Source: JBEGQX01 sp041180805
GTDB taxonomy: Bacteria > Planctomycetota > Planctomycetia > Gemmatales > Gemmataceae
Direction of reading: 5' to 3'
NCBI GenBank assembly: GCA_041180805.1
Contig: JBEGQX010000317.1
Location: forward strand, 1 to 16,540
Length of the DNA: 16,540 nt
Every line of letters begins with the position of its first letter. The stretch's first letter is position 1. Positions 1 to 7,342 of the stretch are shown piece by piece. The notes under the pieces are model-generated. The model made no database searches, was not told the DNA's origin, and saw only the letters and a program-made list of their open reading frames with translations. Position numbers and translations under genes: made by a program.

Positions 1-34
1 TATTTACTTCTTTTTTAGAAGGGAAGATATAGAA

Positions 35-220
35 ATGGCAGTTCCAAAGAGAAGAACTTCCCATGCTAGGCAGGGAAAACGCAGAAGTCATCATGGTGTA
101 AAGCCCAAGCAAATTTCATACTGTTCCCGTTGCGAACAGCCGGTAATTCCTCATCGTGTTTGCTCCAACTGTGGCTTTTACAAAGGCCGCGAAATTGTGA
201 AGGCCGCTGAGGAGAAGTAA
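35..220 (+). CDS. rpmF: 50S ribosomal protein L32
   Basis: Large-subunit ribosomal protein L32, 61 residues, the usual size. The N-terminus MAVPKRRTSHAR is the family signature, followed by a basic stretch. Two Cys pairs, C30/C33 (CSRC) and C43/C46 (CSNC), form a zinc ribbon, so this is the zinc-binding (C+) version rather than the cysteine-free paralogue. The ATG is preceded by a purine-rich ribosome site (GAAGGGAAG, near 18-26). It heads a + strand series and lies 3 bp upstream of plsX, the same rpmF-plsX order as in many bacteria, which couples ribosome and membrane lipid synthesis. Any promoter lies before the window. Confidence 0.97.
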   Translation: MAVPKRRTSHARQGKRRSHHGVKPKQISYCSRCEQPVIPHRVCSNCGFYKGREIVKAAEEK

Positions 221-223
221 ACC

Positions 224-1231
224 ATGCGCATTGCTTTGGATGCAATGGGTGGAGATCATGCACCTGCCCCAATTATCGCAGGAGCTTTGCAGGCTGTAGA
301 AGCGGATTCTTCTTTGAATGTGGTTTTAGTTGGGGATCAAGCCCAAATAGAACCAGAAATAAAGAATAATCCGGACCCTTCAAGGATTTCCATCTTTCAT
401 TGCACACAGGCAATCGGCATGGATGAATCTCCAGTGGATGGCTTGAGAAAAAAGCCGGACAATTCCATTTCCCGTTCTTGGCAAATGTTGGGACTCGGCA
501 AAGTCGATGGTATTGTCAGTGCAGGAAATACCGGAGCCATGGTTGCTGGTGGTATCTTAAGCAAGCGCTTTCTTAAAAACGTAAGAAGGCCAGGTATTGC
601 AACCGTAATGCCCACCAAAAGAGGGCTTTGCGTGATGATTGATGTTGGAGCCAATGCCCAACCGAAGCCAGAGCATTTGTACCAGTACGGCGTCATGGGG
701 GGTATTTTTGCCAAGCGTATTCTCCAAAAAGATAACCCAAAAGTTGGCTTGATTAATATTGGTTCCGAAGAAGCCAAGGGAACTAGCCTGGCTAAAGAAA
801 CTTTGGCTTTGTTTTCCAACAGTCCTCTTCAGTCAAGCTTTATTGGCAATCTTGAGGGGCGTGATATTCATCAGGGAACAGCCGATGTTGTTGTCTGCGA
901 TGGTTTTGTGGGAAATGTTGTTTTAAAGGCCTGCGAAGGCCTTTACCAGTTTCTCATGGAAATGGCTTATCAGGAAATCATGTCTTGCCTGAAGCAGGAG
1001 AAAGACCTTGCTAAACAAGCTTTAAGGCACCTCGCCAGCAAGTATGATTACAGTGAATTTGGCGGCGCACCCCTTTTGGGGATTGATGGCGTTTGTATTA
1101 TTTGTCATGGAAGCTCTGGTGATCGCGCTATAAAGAATGCCCTTCTTTTGGCTGCCAAATATGCAAAGTTAAAACTTAATGACATGATTGTCAGCGAATT
1201 GGAGCAGACCCCTAGTCTGGCCATTAGTTAG
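224..1231 (+). CDS. plsX: Phosphate acyltransferase PlsX
   Basis: PlsX converts acyl-ACP and inorganic phosphate to acyl-phosphate, the acyl donor for PlsY in the first step of phospholipid synthesis; it is a peripheral membrane enzyme. Its 335 residues match the family length. Signatures seen are the N-terminal RIALDAMGGDHAP, SAGNTGAMVAGG around residue 100, DVGAN, INIGSEEAKG, ADVVVCDGFVGNVVLK, and GGAPLLGIDGVCIICHG near the C-terminus. The ATG lies 3 bp after the rpmF stop, with a GAGGAG ribosome site inside the end of rpmF, so translation is probably coupled. In many bacteria fabH follows; here fabD follows directly after 33 bp. Confidence 0.97.
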   Translation: MRIALDAMGGDHAPAPIIAGALQAVEADSSLNVVLVGDQAQIEPEIKNNPDPSRISIFHCTQAIGMDESPVDGLRKKPDNSISRSWQMLGLGKVDGIVSAGNTGAMVAGGILSKRFLKNVRRPGIATVMPTKRGLCVMIDVGANAQPKPEHLYQYGVMGGIFAKRILQKDNPKVGLINIGSEEAKGTSLAKETLALFSNSPLQSSFIGNLEGRDIHQGTADVVVCDGFVGNVVLKACEGLYQFLMEMAYQEIMSCLKQEKDLAKQALRHLASKYDYSEFGGAPLLGIDGVCIICHGSSGDRAIKNALLLAAKYAKLKLNDMIVSELEQTPSLAIS

Positions 1232-1264
1232 TCATAACTTGCTTTTAATTCGAGGACCAAAGGA

Positions 1265-2170
1265 ATGGCTTCTTCTGCGTTTGTATTTCCTGGACAGGGC
1301 GCCCAATATGTTGGAATGGGTGTCGCTCTTTGTGAAAAGTCCCCCAAGGCCAAAGTTCTTTTTGAGAGTGCCTCTTCTGTTTTAGGCTACGATTTGCTGG
1401 ATGTTTGCAAATCAGGGCCTGTTGAAAGAATAAATGCCACAGATGTCAGTCAGCCAGCAATTTATGTTGCTAGTATTGCGGCATTAGAAGACTTTCGTGA
1501 TTCAAACCCGGATATTATTTCTTCGTGTAATATTTGCGCAGGCCTAAGTCTGGGGGAATATACGGCCCTAACTTTTGCCGGGGTTATTAGTTTTGCCGAC
1601 GGGATCAGGTTGGTAAAAGAACGCGGTGAAGCAATGCAAGCCGCGGCAGAATCAGTTTCTAGCGGGATGATAAGTGTGATTGGTGCCGAGAAGGATAAGG
1701 TTGGGGAACTTTGCCAGCAGGCTTCTTCCGCTGGCTTAATTCAGATGGCTAATTTTCTTTGCCCGGGAAATATTGTTGTTTCAGGCGAAATGAAGGCCTG
1801 TGATGCACTTGAAAAAATTGCCTCGGAAGCTGGTGTAAGAACTGTTCGGCTTGCTGTTGCTGGGGCTTTTCACACACCAATTATGGCGCCGGCCTTGCAA
1901 AGATTATCGGTGGCCCTCGCGGGAACCAATGTTCAAAAGCCACAAATTAATGTGTTAAGTAATGTGAATGCCAGTTTGCATGAAACCCCTGAAAGCATAA
2001 AGTCCCTTCTTGCCAGACAAGTGGTTGAACCAGTGCTTTGGGAAGATTGCATGAGGAATATTCTTGGCAGCGGTGTTGAAAAAGTGTACGAAATAGGACC
2101 GGGTCGGGTTCTTGCCGGACTCGCAAAACGAATCAATCGGAAACTTGAGGTTGTTAATATCAGCGCTTAA
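1265..2170 (+). CDS. fabD: Malonyl-CoA:ACP transacylase FabD
   Basis: FabD moves malonyl from CoA to acyl carrier protein and so supplies the extender unit for fatty acid synthesis (type II FAS, cytoplasm). The 301 residues are standard. Visible motifs are FPGQGAQ (9-15), the nucleophile elbow GLSLGEY with catalytic Ser95, a following Arg at about 120 in KERGEAM, the active-site His203 in GAFHTPIM, and EIGPG near the C-terminus. The elbow reads GLSLGE where the textbook motif is GHSxGE; catalytic Ser and His are intact. GAGG about 10 bp upstream supports the ATG start. Its usual neighbours fabH (before) and fabG (after) are absent; a 154-bp gap separates it from acpP. Confidence 0.96.
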   Translation: MASSAFVFPGQGAQYVGMGVALCEKSPKAKVLFESASSVLGYDLLDVCKSGPVERINATDVSQPAIYVASIAALEDFRDSNPDIISSCNICAGLSLGEYTALTFAGVISFADGIRLVKERGEAMQAAAESVSSGMISVIGAEKDKVGELCQQASSAGLIQMANFLCPGNIVVSGEMKACDALEKIASEAGVRTVRLAVAGAFHTPIMAPALQRLSVALAGTNVQKPQINVLSNVNASLHETPESIKSLLARQVVEPVLWEDCMRNILGSGVEKVYEIGPGRVLAGLAKRINRKLEVVNISA

Positions 2171-2324
2171 GTGTTCATTGGTTGAAAAGCACTGGCCGGA
2201 ATTATAAACAAGATGGATAAGATGGCTTGTGCGCCTAGTGTTGATGTGGTAATAACTTGGGGAACTTGATTCTCAGGGATAGTAATCTGGAGCGTAAGCT
2301 CTTACCAAATGGAGGGTTTGTACA
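2171..2324 (+). promoter_or_regulatory. acpP leader with possible promoter
   Basis: This 154-bp gene-free gap lies between fabD and acpP, where other bacteria have fabG. A possible sigma-70-like promoter is TTGAAA (2182-2187) with TATAAA (2203-2208); the 15-bp spacer is shorter than ideal. Downstream is a direct repeat AGATGG-ATA-AGATGG. Two mutually exclusive small hairpins are possible at 2290-2305: GAGC-gtaa-GCTC, or GTAAG-ct-CTTAC. They end just upstream of the acpP ribosome site. I see no fabG remnant. A separate promoter for acpP, a highly expressed gene, would be reasonable, but this is inference. Confidence 0.3.
2311..2316 (+). promoter_or_regulatory. Ribosome binding site of acpP
   Basis: GGAGGG lies 8 bp before a GTG codon at 2325. 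It is among the strongest Shine-Dalgarno matches in the window and fixes GTG as the acpP start, consistent with the protein beginning (M)ASVEERV as in other acyl carrier proteins. Confidence 0.8.
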
Positions 2325-2567
2325 GTGGCATCTGTCGAAGAAAGAGTTATCGACATCGTTTGTGAATCCTTGGCCGTTGATAAAGGACAGATTACTCGCA
2401 GTACTTCTTTCCAGGAAGATGTTGGTGCGGATTCTTTGGATGTTGTTGAACTGGTAATGGAACTCGAGGAAGAATTCGAAATTCAAATTCCAGATGAGCA
2501 AGCAGCCAAGATTCGTACGGTTGGCGAGGCAATTGAGTACATCGAAAGAGAGCAAGGCAAAAAATGA
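2325..2567 (+). CDS. acpP: Acyl carrier protein
   Basis: Small acidic carrier that holds growing acyl chains on a 4'-phosphopantetheine arm. At 80 residues it has the usual length. The modification site is Ser37 in GADSLDVVELVM, and the acidic recognition helix (MELEEEFEIQIPDE) follows directly. Translation starts at GTG, supported by a GGAGGG site. The stop overlaps the fabF start (ATGA, 4 bp shared), so acpP and fabF are translationally coupled. The acpP-fabF order is the standard arrangement. Confidence 0.97.
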   Translation: MASVEERVIDIVCESLAVDKGQITRSTSFQEDVGADSLDVVELVMELEEEFEIQIPDEQAAKIRTVGEAIEYIEREQGKK

Positions 2568-3799
2568 CTCGTAGAGTCGTTATCACCGGCCTTGGTACTG
2601 TAAACTCTCTAAGTAATGATATCCCCCAGTTCTGGAACTTGCTTTGTTCTGGAAAAAATGGGATTGGTTTGATTGAGCAGTTTGATACCAGTGCATTCAA
2701 AGTCCATTTCGGCGGGGAAGTCAAGAATTTCCAATGTGAGCAAACAATCGATCCGAAAGTCGCTAGGCGTTTGGATCGATTTGCTCAATTTGCATTGGTA
2801 GCTTCGGTTTCAGCTGTTAAAGACTCCGGGATAGACTTCACCAAGTATGATCCGTTTCGCTGCGGTGTCGTGATGGGGTCTGGCATTGGTGGCTTGAATG
2901 AGTTTGAAGACCAGCACACCAAATATGTTTTGAAAGGCCCGGACAGGATTGGCCCGTTTGTGATTCCTAAAATGATAGCCAATGCTGCAGCTGGGAATGT
3001 TTCGATTCACTTTGGGCTTATGGGTCCAAACACTGCCGTTTCCACGGCTTGTGCCAGCGCAGCCCATGGTTTGGCTGATGCTTTGAGGGCCATTCGGCAT
3101 GGATATGCCGATGTTATGGTGGCAGGTGGTGCTGAAGCCGCGATTACCCCTATGGGTTTGGGTGGTTTTATCTCTGCAAAAGCCCTTTCCCACAGAAATG
3201 ACTCCCCTGAAACTGCTTCAAGGCCTTTTGACAAAGACCGGGATGGATTTGTTTTGTCCGAAGGGGCTGGAGTTCTTGTTTTGGAGGAATTAGATCATGC
3301 CAAGAAGCGCGGAGCAATTATTTATGCAGAGCTTCTAGGCTGCGGAAGTACAGCTGATTCTTATCATATTACAGCCCCGCACCCTGAAGGTGCCGGCGCC
3401 AGCAAAGCCATGCAACTTGCTTTGGAAGACGCGAAAATCAATCCAGAACAGGTTGATTATGTGAATGCCCATGGCACTAGCACTCCTTTGGGGGATGAAG
3501 CCGAAACCAAGGCAATTAAATTGGTTTTTGGCAACCATGCCAAAAAGCTTATGGTCAGCAGCACAAAAAGCATGATTGGCCACACCCTTGGTGCAAGTGG
3601 TGGAATTGAATTGATAGCCTGCGCTCTTTCCATCAGAGATTCCAAAGTTCATCCCACCACAAATTTGTTAACTCCTGATCCCAATTGTGATCTTGATTAT
3701 GTGCCTAATGTGGCCCGGGATGCCAAGGTAAGATACGCTATTTCCAATTCCTTCGGTTTTGGCGGGCATAATTGCTGTCTTGCATTGGGTGCCGTTTAA
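2564..3799 (+). CDS. fabF: 3-oxoacyl-ACP synthase II (FabF/KAS II)
   Basis: Condensing enzyme that elongates acyl-ACP with malonyl-ACP in type II fatty acid synthesis. The 411 residues match FabF. The N-terminus RRVVITGLG is typical. The Cys-His-His active site is complete: Cys163 in VSTACASAAHG, His303 in NAHGTSTPLGD, and His340 in KSMIGHTLGASG, with the conserved Lys335 before it. The gatekeeper region near the C-terminus reads SFGFGGHN. A His-His pair, rather than the His-Asn of FabH, identifies KAS I/II, so this enzyme alone would not replace FabH for chain initiation from acetyl-CoA. The start overlaps the acpP stop by 4 bp. Confidence 0.97.
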   Translation: MTRRVVITGLGTVNSLSNDIPQFWNLLCSGKNGIGLIEQFDTSAFKVHFGGEVKNFQCEQTIDPKVARRLDRFAQFALVASVSAVKDSGIDFTKYDPFRCGVVMGSGIGGLNEFEDQHTKYVLKGPDRIGPFVIPKMIANAAAGNVSIHFGLMGPNTAVSTACASAAHGLADALRAIRHGYADVMVAGGAEAAITPMGLGGFISAKALSHRNDSPETASRPFDKDRDGFVLSEGAGVLVLEELDHAKKRGAIIYAELLGCGSTADSYHITAPHPEGAGASKAMQLALEDAKINPEQVDYVNAHGTSTPLGDEAETKAIKLVFGNHAKKLMVSSTKSMIGHTLGASGGIELIACALSIRDSKVHPTTNLLTPDPNCDLDYVPNVARDAKVRYAISNSFGFGGHNCCLALGAV

Positions 3800-3823
3800 T
3801 CGTTTTAAAATTGGGAAGCCTTT

Positions 3824-4618
3824 ATGGCTGAAAACCCAAGATCTATGGATCTCCCGCTTGAACTTCCTGACCTTGGAAGGCTTCGGCGGGAGATTTCTTT
3901 TCATGAGGATCAAGCCTTTCGAAGACGCTTTACCTTGAAAACAGCAGAGGATTATGCTTTTGATTTGGGTGGATATTTGTCGCATGAAAGCTGGATTAAA
4001 GATGGGATCGACAAATTAGGTGATCTAAAAGGAAAATTGCTACTTGATTTGGGTTGTGGCCATGGAATGGCCTCGGTGGTTTTTGCCACCCAGGGGGCTC
4101 TAGTTACAGCCATGGATATTTCTGCCGGGTATGTCGCAGAAACAATGCAACGTGCGAAAATCCACGGGGTAAGAATAAATGGAATAGTTGGTTGCGGAGA
4201 ATTGCTTCCTTTCAAGGATGAAGCTTTCGAGCTTATTTGGGGAAACGCAATTCTTCACCACCTCGATCTGCGTTTTGCCGTAAGGGAGGTTATGAGGGTA
4301 TTAAAACCTGGTGGTATTGCGGTTTTTTGTGAACCTATAAACATGAGCTTTTTACTGAAACTTGCCCGTAATTGGTTTTCTCCGAAAGATCACACCTCAG
4401 ATGAACAACCATTGGGGTATGAAGAAATCAAAATGATGAAGGAAATAAGTCCTGGGTTGGAATGGCATGGGCATCAGCTTTTGGGAAGTTTTGGAAAAAT
4501 TGTGCGAATGAAGATGCTCGCTTCTTCTTTCGATTTTGTTGATAAAGTAACGCTTGGAATGTTTCCTTTTGCAAAAAAGTTTTGTCGGTATGGTATGTTT
4601 AAATTAAATAAGAAATGA
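3824..4618 (+). CDS. Class I SAM-dependent methyltransferase
   Basis: A 264-residue protein with a Rossmann-type methyltransferase fold of the Methyltransf_11 kind. Motif I is LLLDLGCGHG (72-81), followed by an acidic strand-2 end in TAMDIS (about 95-100). Motif IV/post-I reads LIWGNAILHHLDL (about 137-149), and VMRVLKPGGIAVFCEP (156-171) is the typical LxPGG loop. The roughly 60-residue N-terminal part is charged and its role is unclear. The substrate cannot be told from sequence; lipid, quinone or small-molecule targets are all possible. It follows fabF by 24 bp in the same direction with a GGGAAG ribosome site, so it is probably co-transcribed with the fatty acid genes. This does not prove a lipid substrate. 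Confidence 0.85.
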   Translation: MAENPRSMDLPLELPDLGRLRREISFHEDQAFRRRFTLKTAEDYAFDLGGYLSHESWIKDGIDKLGDLKGKLLLDLGCGHGMASVVFATQGALVTAMDISAGYVAETMQRAKIHGVRINGIVGCGELLPFKDEAFELIWGNAILHHLDLRFAVREVMRVLKPGGIAVFCEPINMSFLLKLARNWFSPKDHTSDEQPLGYEEIKMMKEISPGLEWHGHQLLGSFGKIVRMKMLASSFDFVDKVTLGMFPFAKKFCRYGMFKLNKK

Positions 4619-4636
4619 TTTTTGCGTGCTAAAACT

Positions 4637-4640
4637 GGGA
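4637..4640 (+). promoter_or_regulatory. Ribosome binding site for TTG start
   Basis: GGGA lies 7 bp before the TTG at 4648 and supports that codon as the start of the ComEA-like gene. The alternative ATG at 4705 has only a GGAA at similar distance and would remove the short cytoplasmic leader before the membrane segment. Confidence 0.45.
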
Positions 4641-4647
4641 ATCTGTT

Positions 4648-5292
4648 TTGAAAGCTAGTGAATTTAAAACAAAGATTGACGAGAGTCGATTGTTTGGAAC
4701 CCAAATGACCGGCCAATTGGGAATGTTTCTGTTTTGCATTTTCCTTATGGCTTATTTGGTTTGCCTTGGAATTAATATTTCTGAACCTCTAAACCCTCGG
4801 CTGGAAATCCAAAAAAAATCATTGATGAATGTTAATACGGCTACCTGGTCAGAATTATTGCAAATACCTGGAATTACCGAAACAGTGGCTTGGAATATAG
4901 TCAAACATCGTGAATTGAATGGTGAATATTCGTCTGTTGATCAGTTGTCCAACATAAAAGGAATTGGAAAAAAAAGTCTCGAAAAAATTAAATCGTATGT
5001 GGTTTTAAATTCAGCTAAATCGTTAGCGATTGAAAAAGCTGCAGAAGCTAAAATTGCACTCCTAGAAAAACCAAAAAAGAATTTGAATTTGAAGCTTGAT
5101 CCTAACACCGCAACGATTTCCGAGCTCCAGGCATTACCAGGAATTGGTTTAAAGTTAGCTAATAATATTATTAATAAGCGTGAAAATATGGTGTTCTTGA
5201 ATGCAGAGGATTTGCTTAAGGTGCCGGGAATAGGCAAAAAGACTTTTGAAAAGGTTGCCCCTTTTATTGAAATTCAGAACGGAAAAAAATAG
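4648..5292 (+). CDS. Membrane-anchored ComEA-like double HhH protein
   Basis: A 214-residue protein with a short N-terminal leader, one hydrophobic membrane segment (about 24-42), and two tandem helix-hairpin-helix units of the ComEA type. Unit 1 spans about 60-119, with VNTATWSELLQIPGI and IKGIGKKSLEKI. Unit 2 spans about 150-208, with PNTATISELQALPGIG and VPGIGKKTFEKV. An Ala/Lys-rich linker of about 30 residues separates them. ComEA proteins bind double-stranded DNA outside the membrane during DNA uptake; single-unit versions are typical, so the duplication is notable. Topology would place the HhH units on the outer side of the inner membrane (inference). The TTG start is favoured by a GGGA site; ATG at 4705 is the alternative. 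uvrB follows 23 bp later. A role in repair rather than uptake is possible. Confidence 0.8.
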   Translation: MKASEFKTKIDESRLFGTQMTGQLGMFLFCIFLMAYLVCLGINISEPLNPRLEIQKKSLMNVNTATWSELLQIPGITETVAWNIVKHRELNGEYSSVDQLSNIKGIGKKSLEKIKSYVVLNSAKSLAIEKAAEAKIALLEKPKKNLNLKLDPNTATISELQALPGIGLKLANNIINKRENMVFLNAEDLLKVPGIGKKTFEKVAPFIEIQNGKK

Positions 5293-5315
5293 AGGCAAGA
5301 ACTCCAAGGGGTATC

Positions 5316-7337
5316 ATGGGATCAAAATTTAAACTAGTTAGCGAGTTCTCTCCTGCTGGAGACCAACCCAAGGCAATCAAGGCGCTTGTTGAAGGATTTC
5401 GGGCTGGAAAGTCAACTCAGGTATTATTGGGTGCAACAGGTACGGGTAAAACTTTTACAGCAAGCAATGTGATCAATGAGCTTTCACGGCCGACTTTGGT
5501 GCTTGCCCACAATAAAACTCTTGCTGCTCAGCTCTATAAAGAATTTAAATCCTTTTTTCCAGAAAACGCGGTCCATTACTTTATCAGTTATTATGATTAT
5601 TATCAGCCCGAGGCTTATATTCCTCAGCGCGATATCTACATCGAAAAAGACGCCCAGATCAACGAAAATATTGATCGTCTAAGGCTTGCTGCTACCAGTG
5701 CACTGGTAAGCAGGGAAGATGTGATTATTGTGGCTAGCGTCTCCTGTATCTATGGTTTGGGGTCCCCCAGTGATTATAAACGAATGGTAATTCCTCTCAG
5801 GAAAGGCGAAACGATTCGCAGGGAAGACCTTTTGTTGAAGCTTGTCGATGTGCAATACCACAGAAATGACATAGCCTTTGAAAGAGGGACATTCCGGGTG
5901 CGTGGTGATGTGGTGGAGGTATGGCCTGCTTCCGAGGAATTTTCCATTCGAATTGAATTGTTTGGAGATGAGATAGATCAGTTATGCCTTATAAATCCTT
6001 TGACAGCAGAAATACTTCAAGTCTCGGATGAGCTTTTTGTATACCCTGCCAAGCATTTCGTGACTCCAGAAGATCGTTTGAAGGCCGCTATTGAAGGCAT
6101 AAGGGGAGAACTTGAGGAAAGGTTGGCAGTTTTTAAAAAAGAAGGCAAATTACTTGAGGCACAAAGGCTTGCCGCAAGAACCAAATTTGACTTGGAGATG
6201 TTGCAGGAGGCTGGATACTGTCCCGGTGTGGAAAATTACGCAAGATGGTTTAGTGGCAGAAAACCAGGTGAACCACCCTACACATTAATGGACTTTTTCC
6301 CGGAGGATTTTCTGGTGGTTGTTGATGAATCCCATGCCACCATTCCCCAAGTCCGGGGAATGTATGCTGGGGATCATAGTAGAAAAATGACCCTTGTTGA
6401 GCATGGTTTTCGGTTGCCAAGTGCGCTTGATAACAGGCCGTTTCGTTTTGAGGAATGGGAAAAGAAAGCGAATTGTATTCTTTTCATGTCTGCAACGCCT
6501 GCGGACTATGAACTTGCCAGATGTGGGGGGGAAATTGTAGAGCAGGTAATCAGGCCGACCGGGTTGGTGGACCCTGTTCTTCATGTGAGGCCAGCAAAAG
6601 GCCAAGTCCCAGATTTGGTAAGGGAAATTGAAAAGAGGGTTGTAAAAAAGGAGAGGATTTTGGCAACAACCCTTACCAAAAGAATGGCGGAAGACCTTAC
6701 AACCTATTTTCAGGAGTCTGGTATAAGATGCAAATGGTTGCATTCGGAATTAGATGCGATTGAAAGAATCCAGGTACTCAGGGAATTGCGGGAGGGTGCC
6801 TTCGATGTTTTGGTTGGGGTGAATTTGTTGAGAGAAGGATTGGATTTACCGGAAGTTTCACTGGTTGCGATCATGGATGCGGATAAGGAAGGGTTCTTAA
6901 GAAGCGAGACATCGCTTATCCAAACTATTGGCAGGGCCGCCAGAAACGTGAATGCCGAAGTCATCCTTTATGGGGACAAAGTTACCGAATCAATGCATAA
7001 GGCAATGGAGGAAACCAATAGAAGAAGAGAACTTCAAATAAAATACAACCAACAACACGGAATAACCCCCCAGACCGTCAAATCATCCATACAGTCTGTC
7101 ATTGAAGAAGAAATAGAGGCTAACAAACTTGTCCATGAGGTTGCGGGAATTTCTGAAGACAATGCGTTAAATCAGGATGTACTTGAAGAATTGCACATGG
7201 AAATGCTGAAAGCTGCAGAGAGTCTTGATTTTGAAAAAGCCGCGGAACTACGTGACAAGATTGCGAGAATGAAAGGTGAAAAAGTAGCCTCTCCCCAGAT
7301 AAAAAAGCCTCGGGGTAAAGGCAAACGGTCTCGCTAA
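5316..7337 (+). CDS. uvrB: Excinuclease ABC subunit UvrB
   Basis: DNA damage-verifying helicase of nucleotide excision repair; it is loaded by UvrA and recruits UvrC for incision. The 673 residues are full length. Walker A is GATGTGK (39-45); the tyrosine-rich beta-hairpin that locks the DNA strand is YYDYYQPEAYIP (92-103); VASVSCIYGLG follows. The Walker B/DEAD-like box is DESH (337-340), then FMSATP, and helicase motif VI is IGRAARN (538-544). The C-terminal UVR motif that binds UvrC lies at about 627-660 (LKAAESLDFEKAAELRDKI). The tail is Lys/Arg-rich. AAGGGG just upstream supports the ATG. It ends only 5 bp from the stop of the convergent scpA. uvrA and uvrC are not in the window. Confidence 0.98.
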   Translation: MGSKFKLVSEFSPAGDQPKAIKALVEGFRAGKSTQVLLGATGTGKTFTASNVINELSRPTLVLAHNKTLAAQLYKEFKSFFPENAVHYFISYYDYYQPEAYIPQRDIYIEKDAQINENIDRLRLAATSALVSREDVIIVASVSCIYGLGSPSDYKRMVIPLRKGETIRREDLLLKLVDVQYHRNDIAFERGTFRVRGDVVEVWPASEEFSIRIELFGDEIDQLCLINPLTAEILQVSDELFVYPAKHFVTPEDRLKAAIEGIRGELEERLAVFKKEGKLLEAQRLAARTKFDLEMLQEAGYCPGVENYARWFSGRKPGEPPYTLMDFFPEDFLVVVDESHATIPQVRGMYAGDHSRKMTLVEHGFRLPSALDNRPFRFEEWEKKANCILFMSATPADYELARCGGEIVEQVIRPTGLVDPVLHVRPAKGQVPDLVREIEKRVVKKERILATTLTKRMAEDLTTYFQESGIRCKWLHSELDAIERIQVLRELREGAFDVLVGVNLLREGLDLPEVSLVAIMDADKEGFLRSETSLIQTIGRAARNVNAEVILYGDKVTESMHKAMEETNRRRELQIKYNQQHGITPQTVKSSIQSVIEEEIEANKLVHEVAGISEDNALNQDVLEELHMEMLKAAESLDFEKAAELRDKIARMKGEKVASPQIKKPRGKGKRSR

Positions 7338-7342
7338 TCAAA

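Noticed and set aside
7..26. Small hairpin CTTCT-TTTTT-AGAAG overlapping the rpmF ribosome site
   Set aside because: The stem is five mostly A-T pairs and overlaps a purine-rich ribosome site; it is more likely an accident of a T-run followed by a Shine-Dalgarno sequence than a regulatory structure.
397..819. Open frame of 140 codons on - strand inside plsX
   Set aside because: It lies wholly opposite a clear plsX gene, has no recognisable motif, and is explained as a reverse-strand shadow.
2171..2324. Possible degraded fabG between fabD and acpP
   Set aside because: The gap is only 154 bp and shows no Rossmann glycine motif or Ser-Tyr-Lys pattern in any frame; it is better viewed as a leader region.
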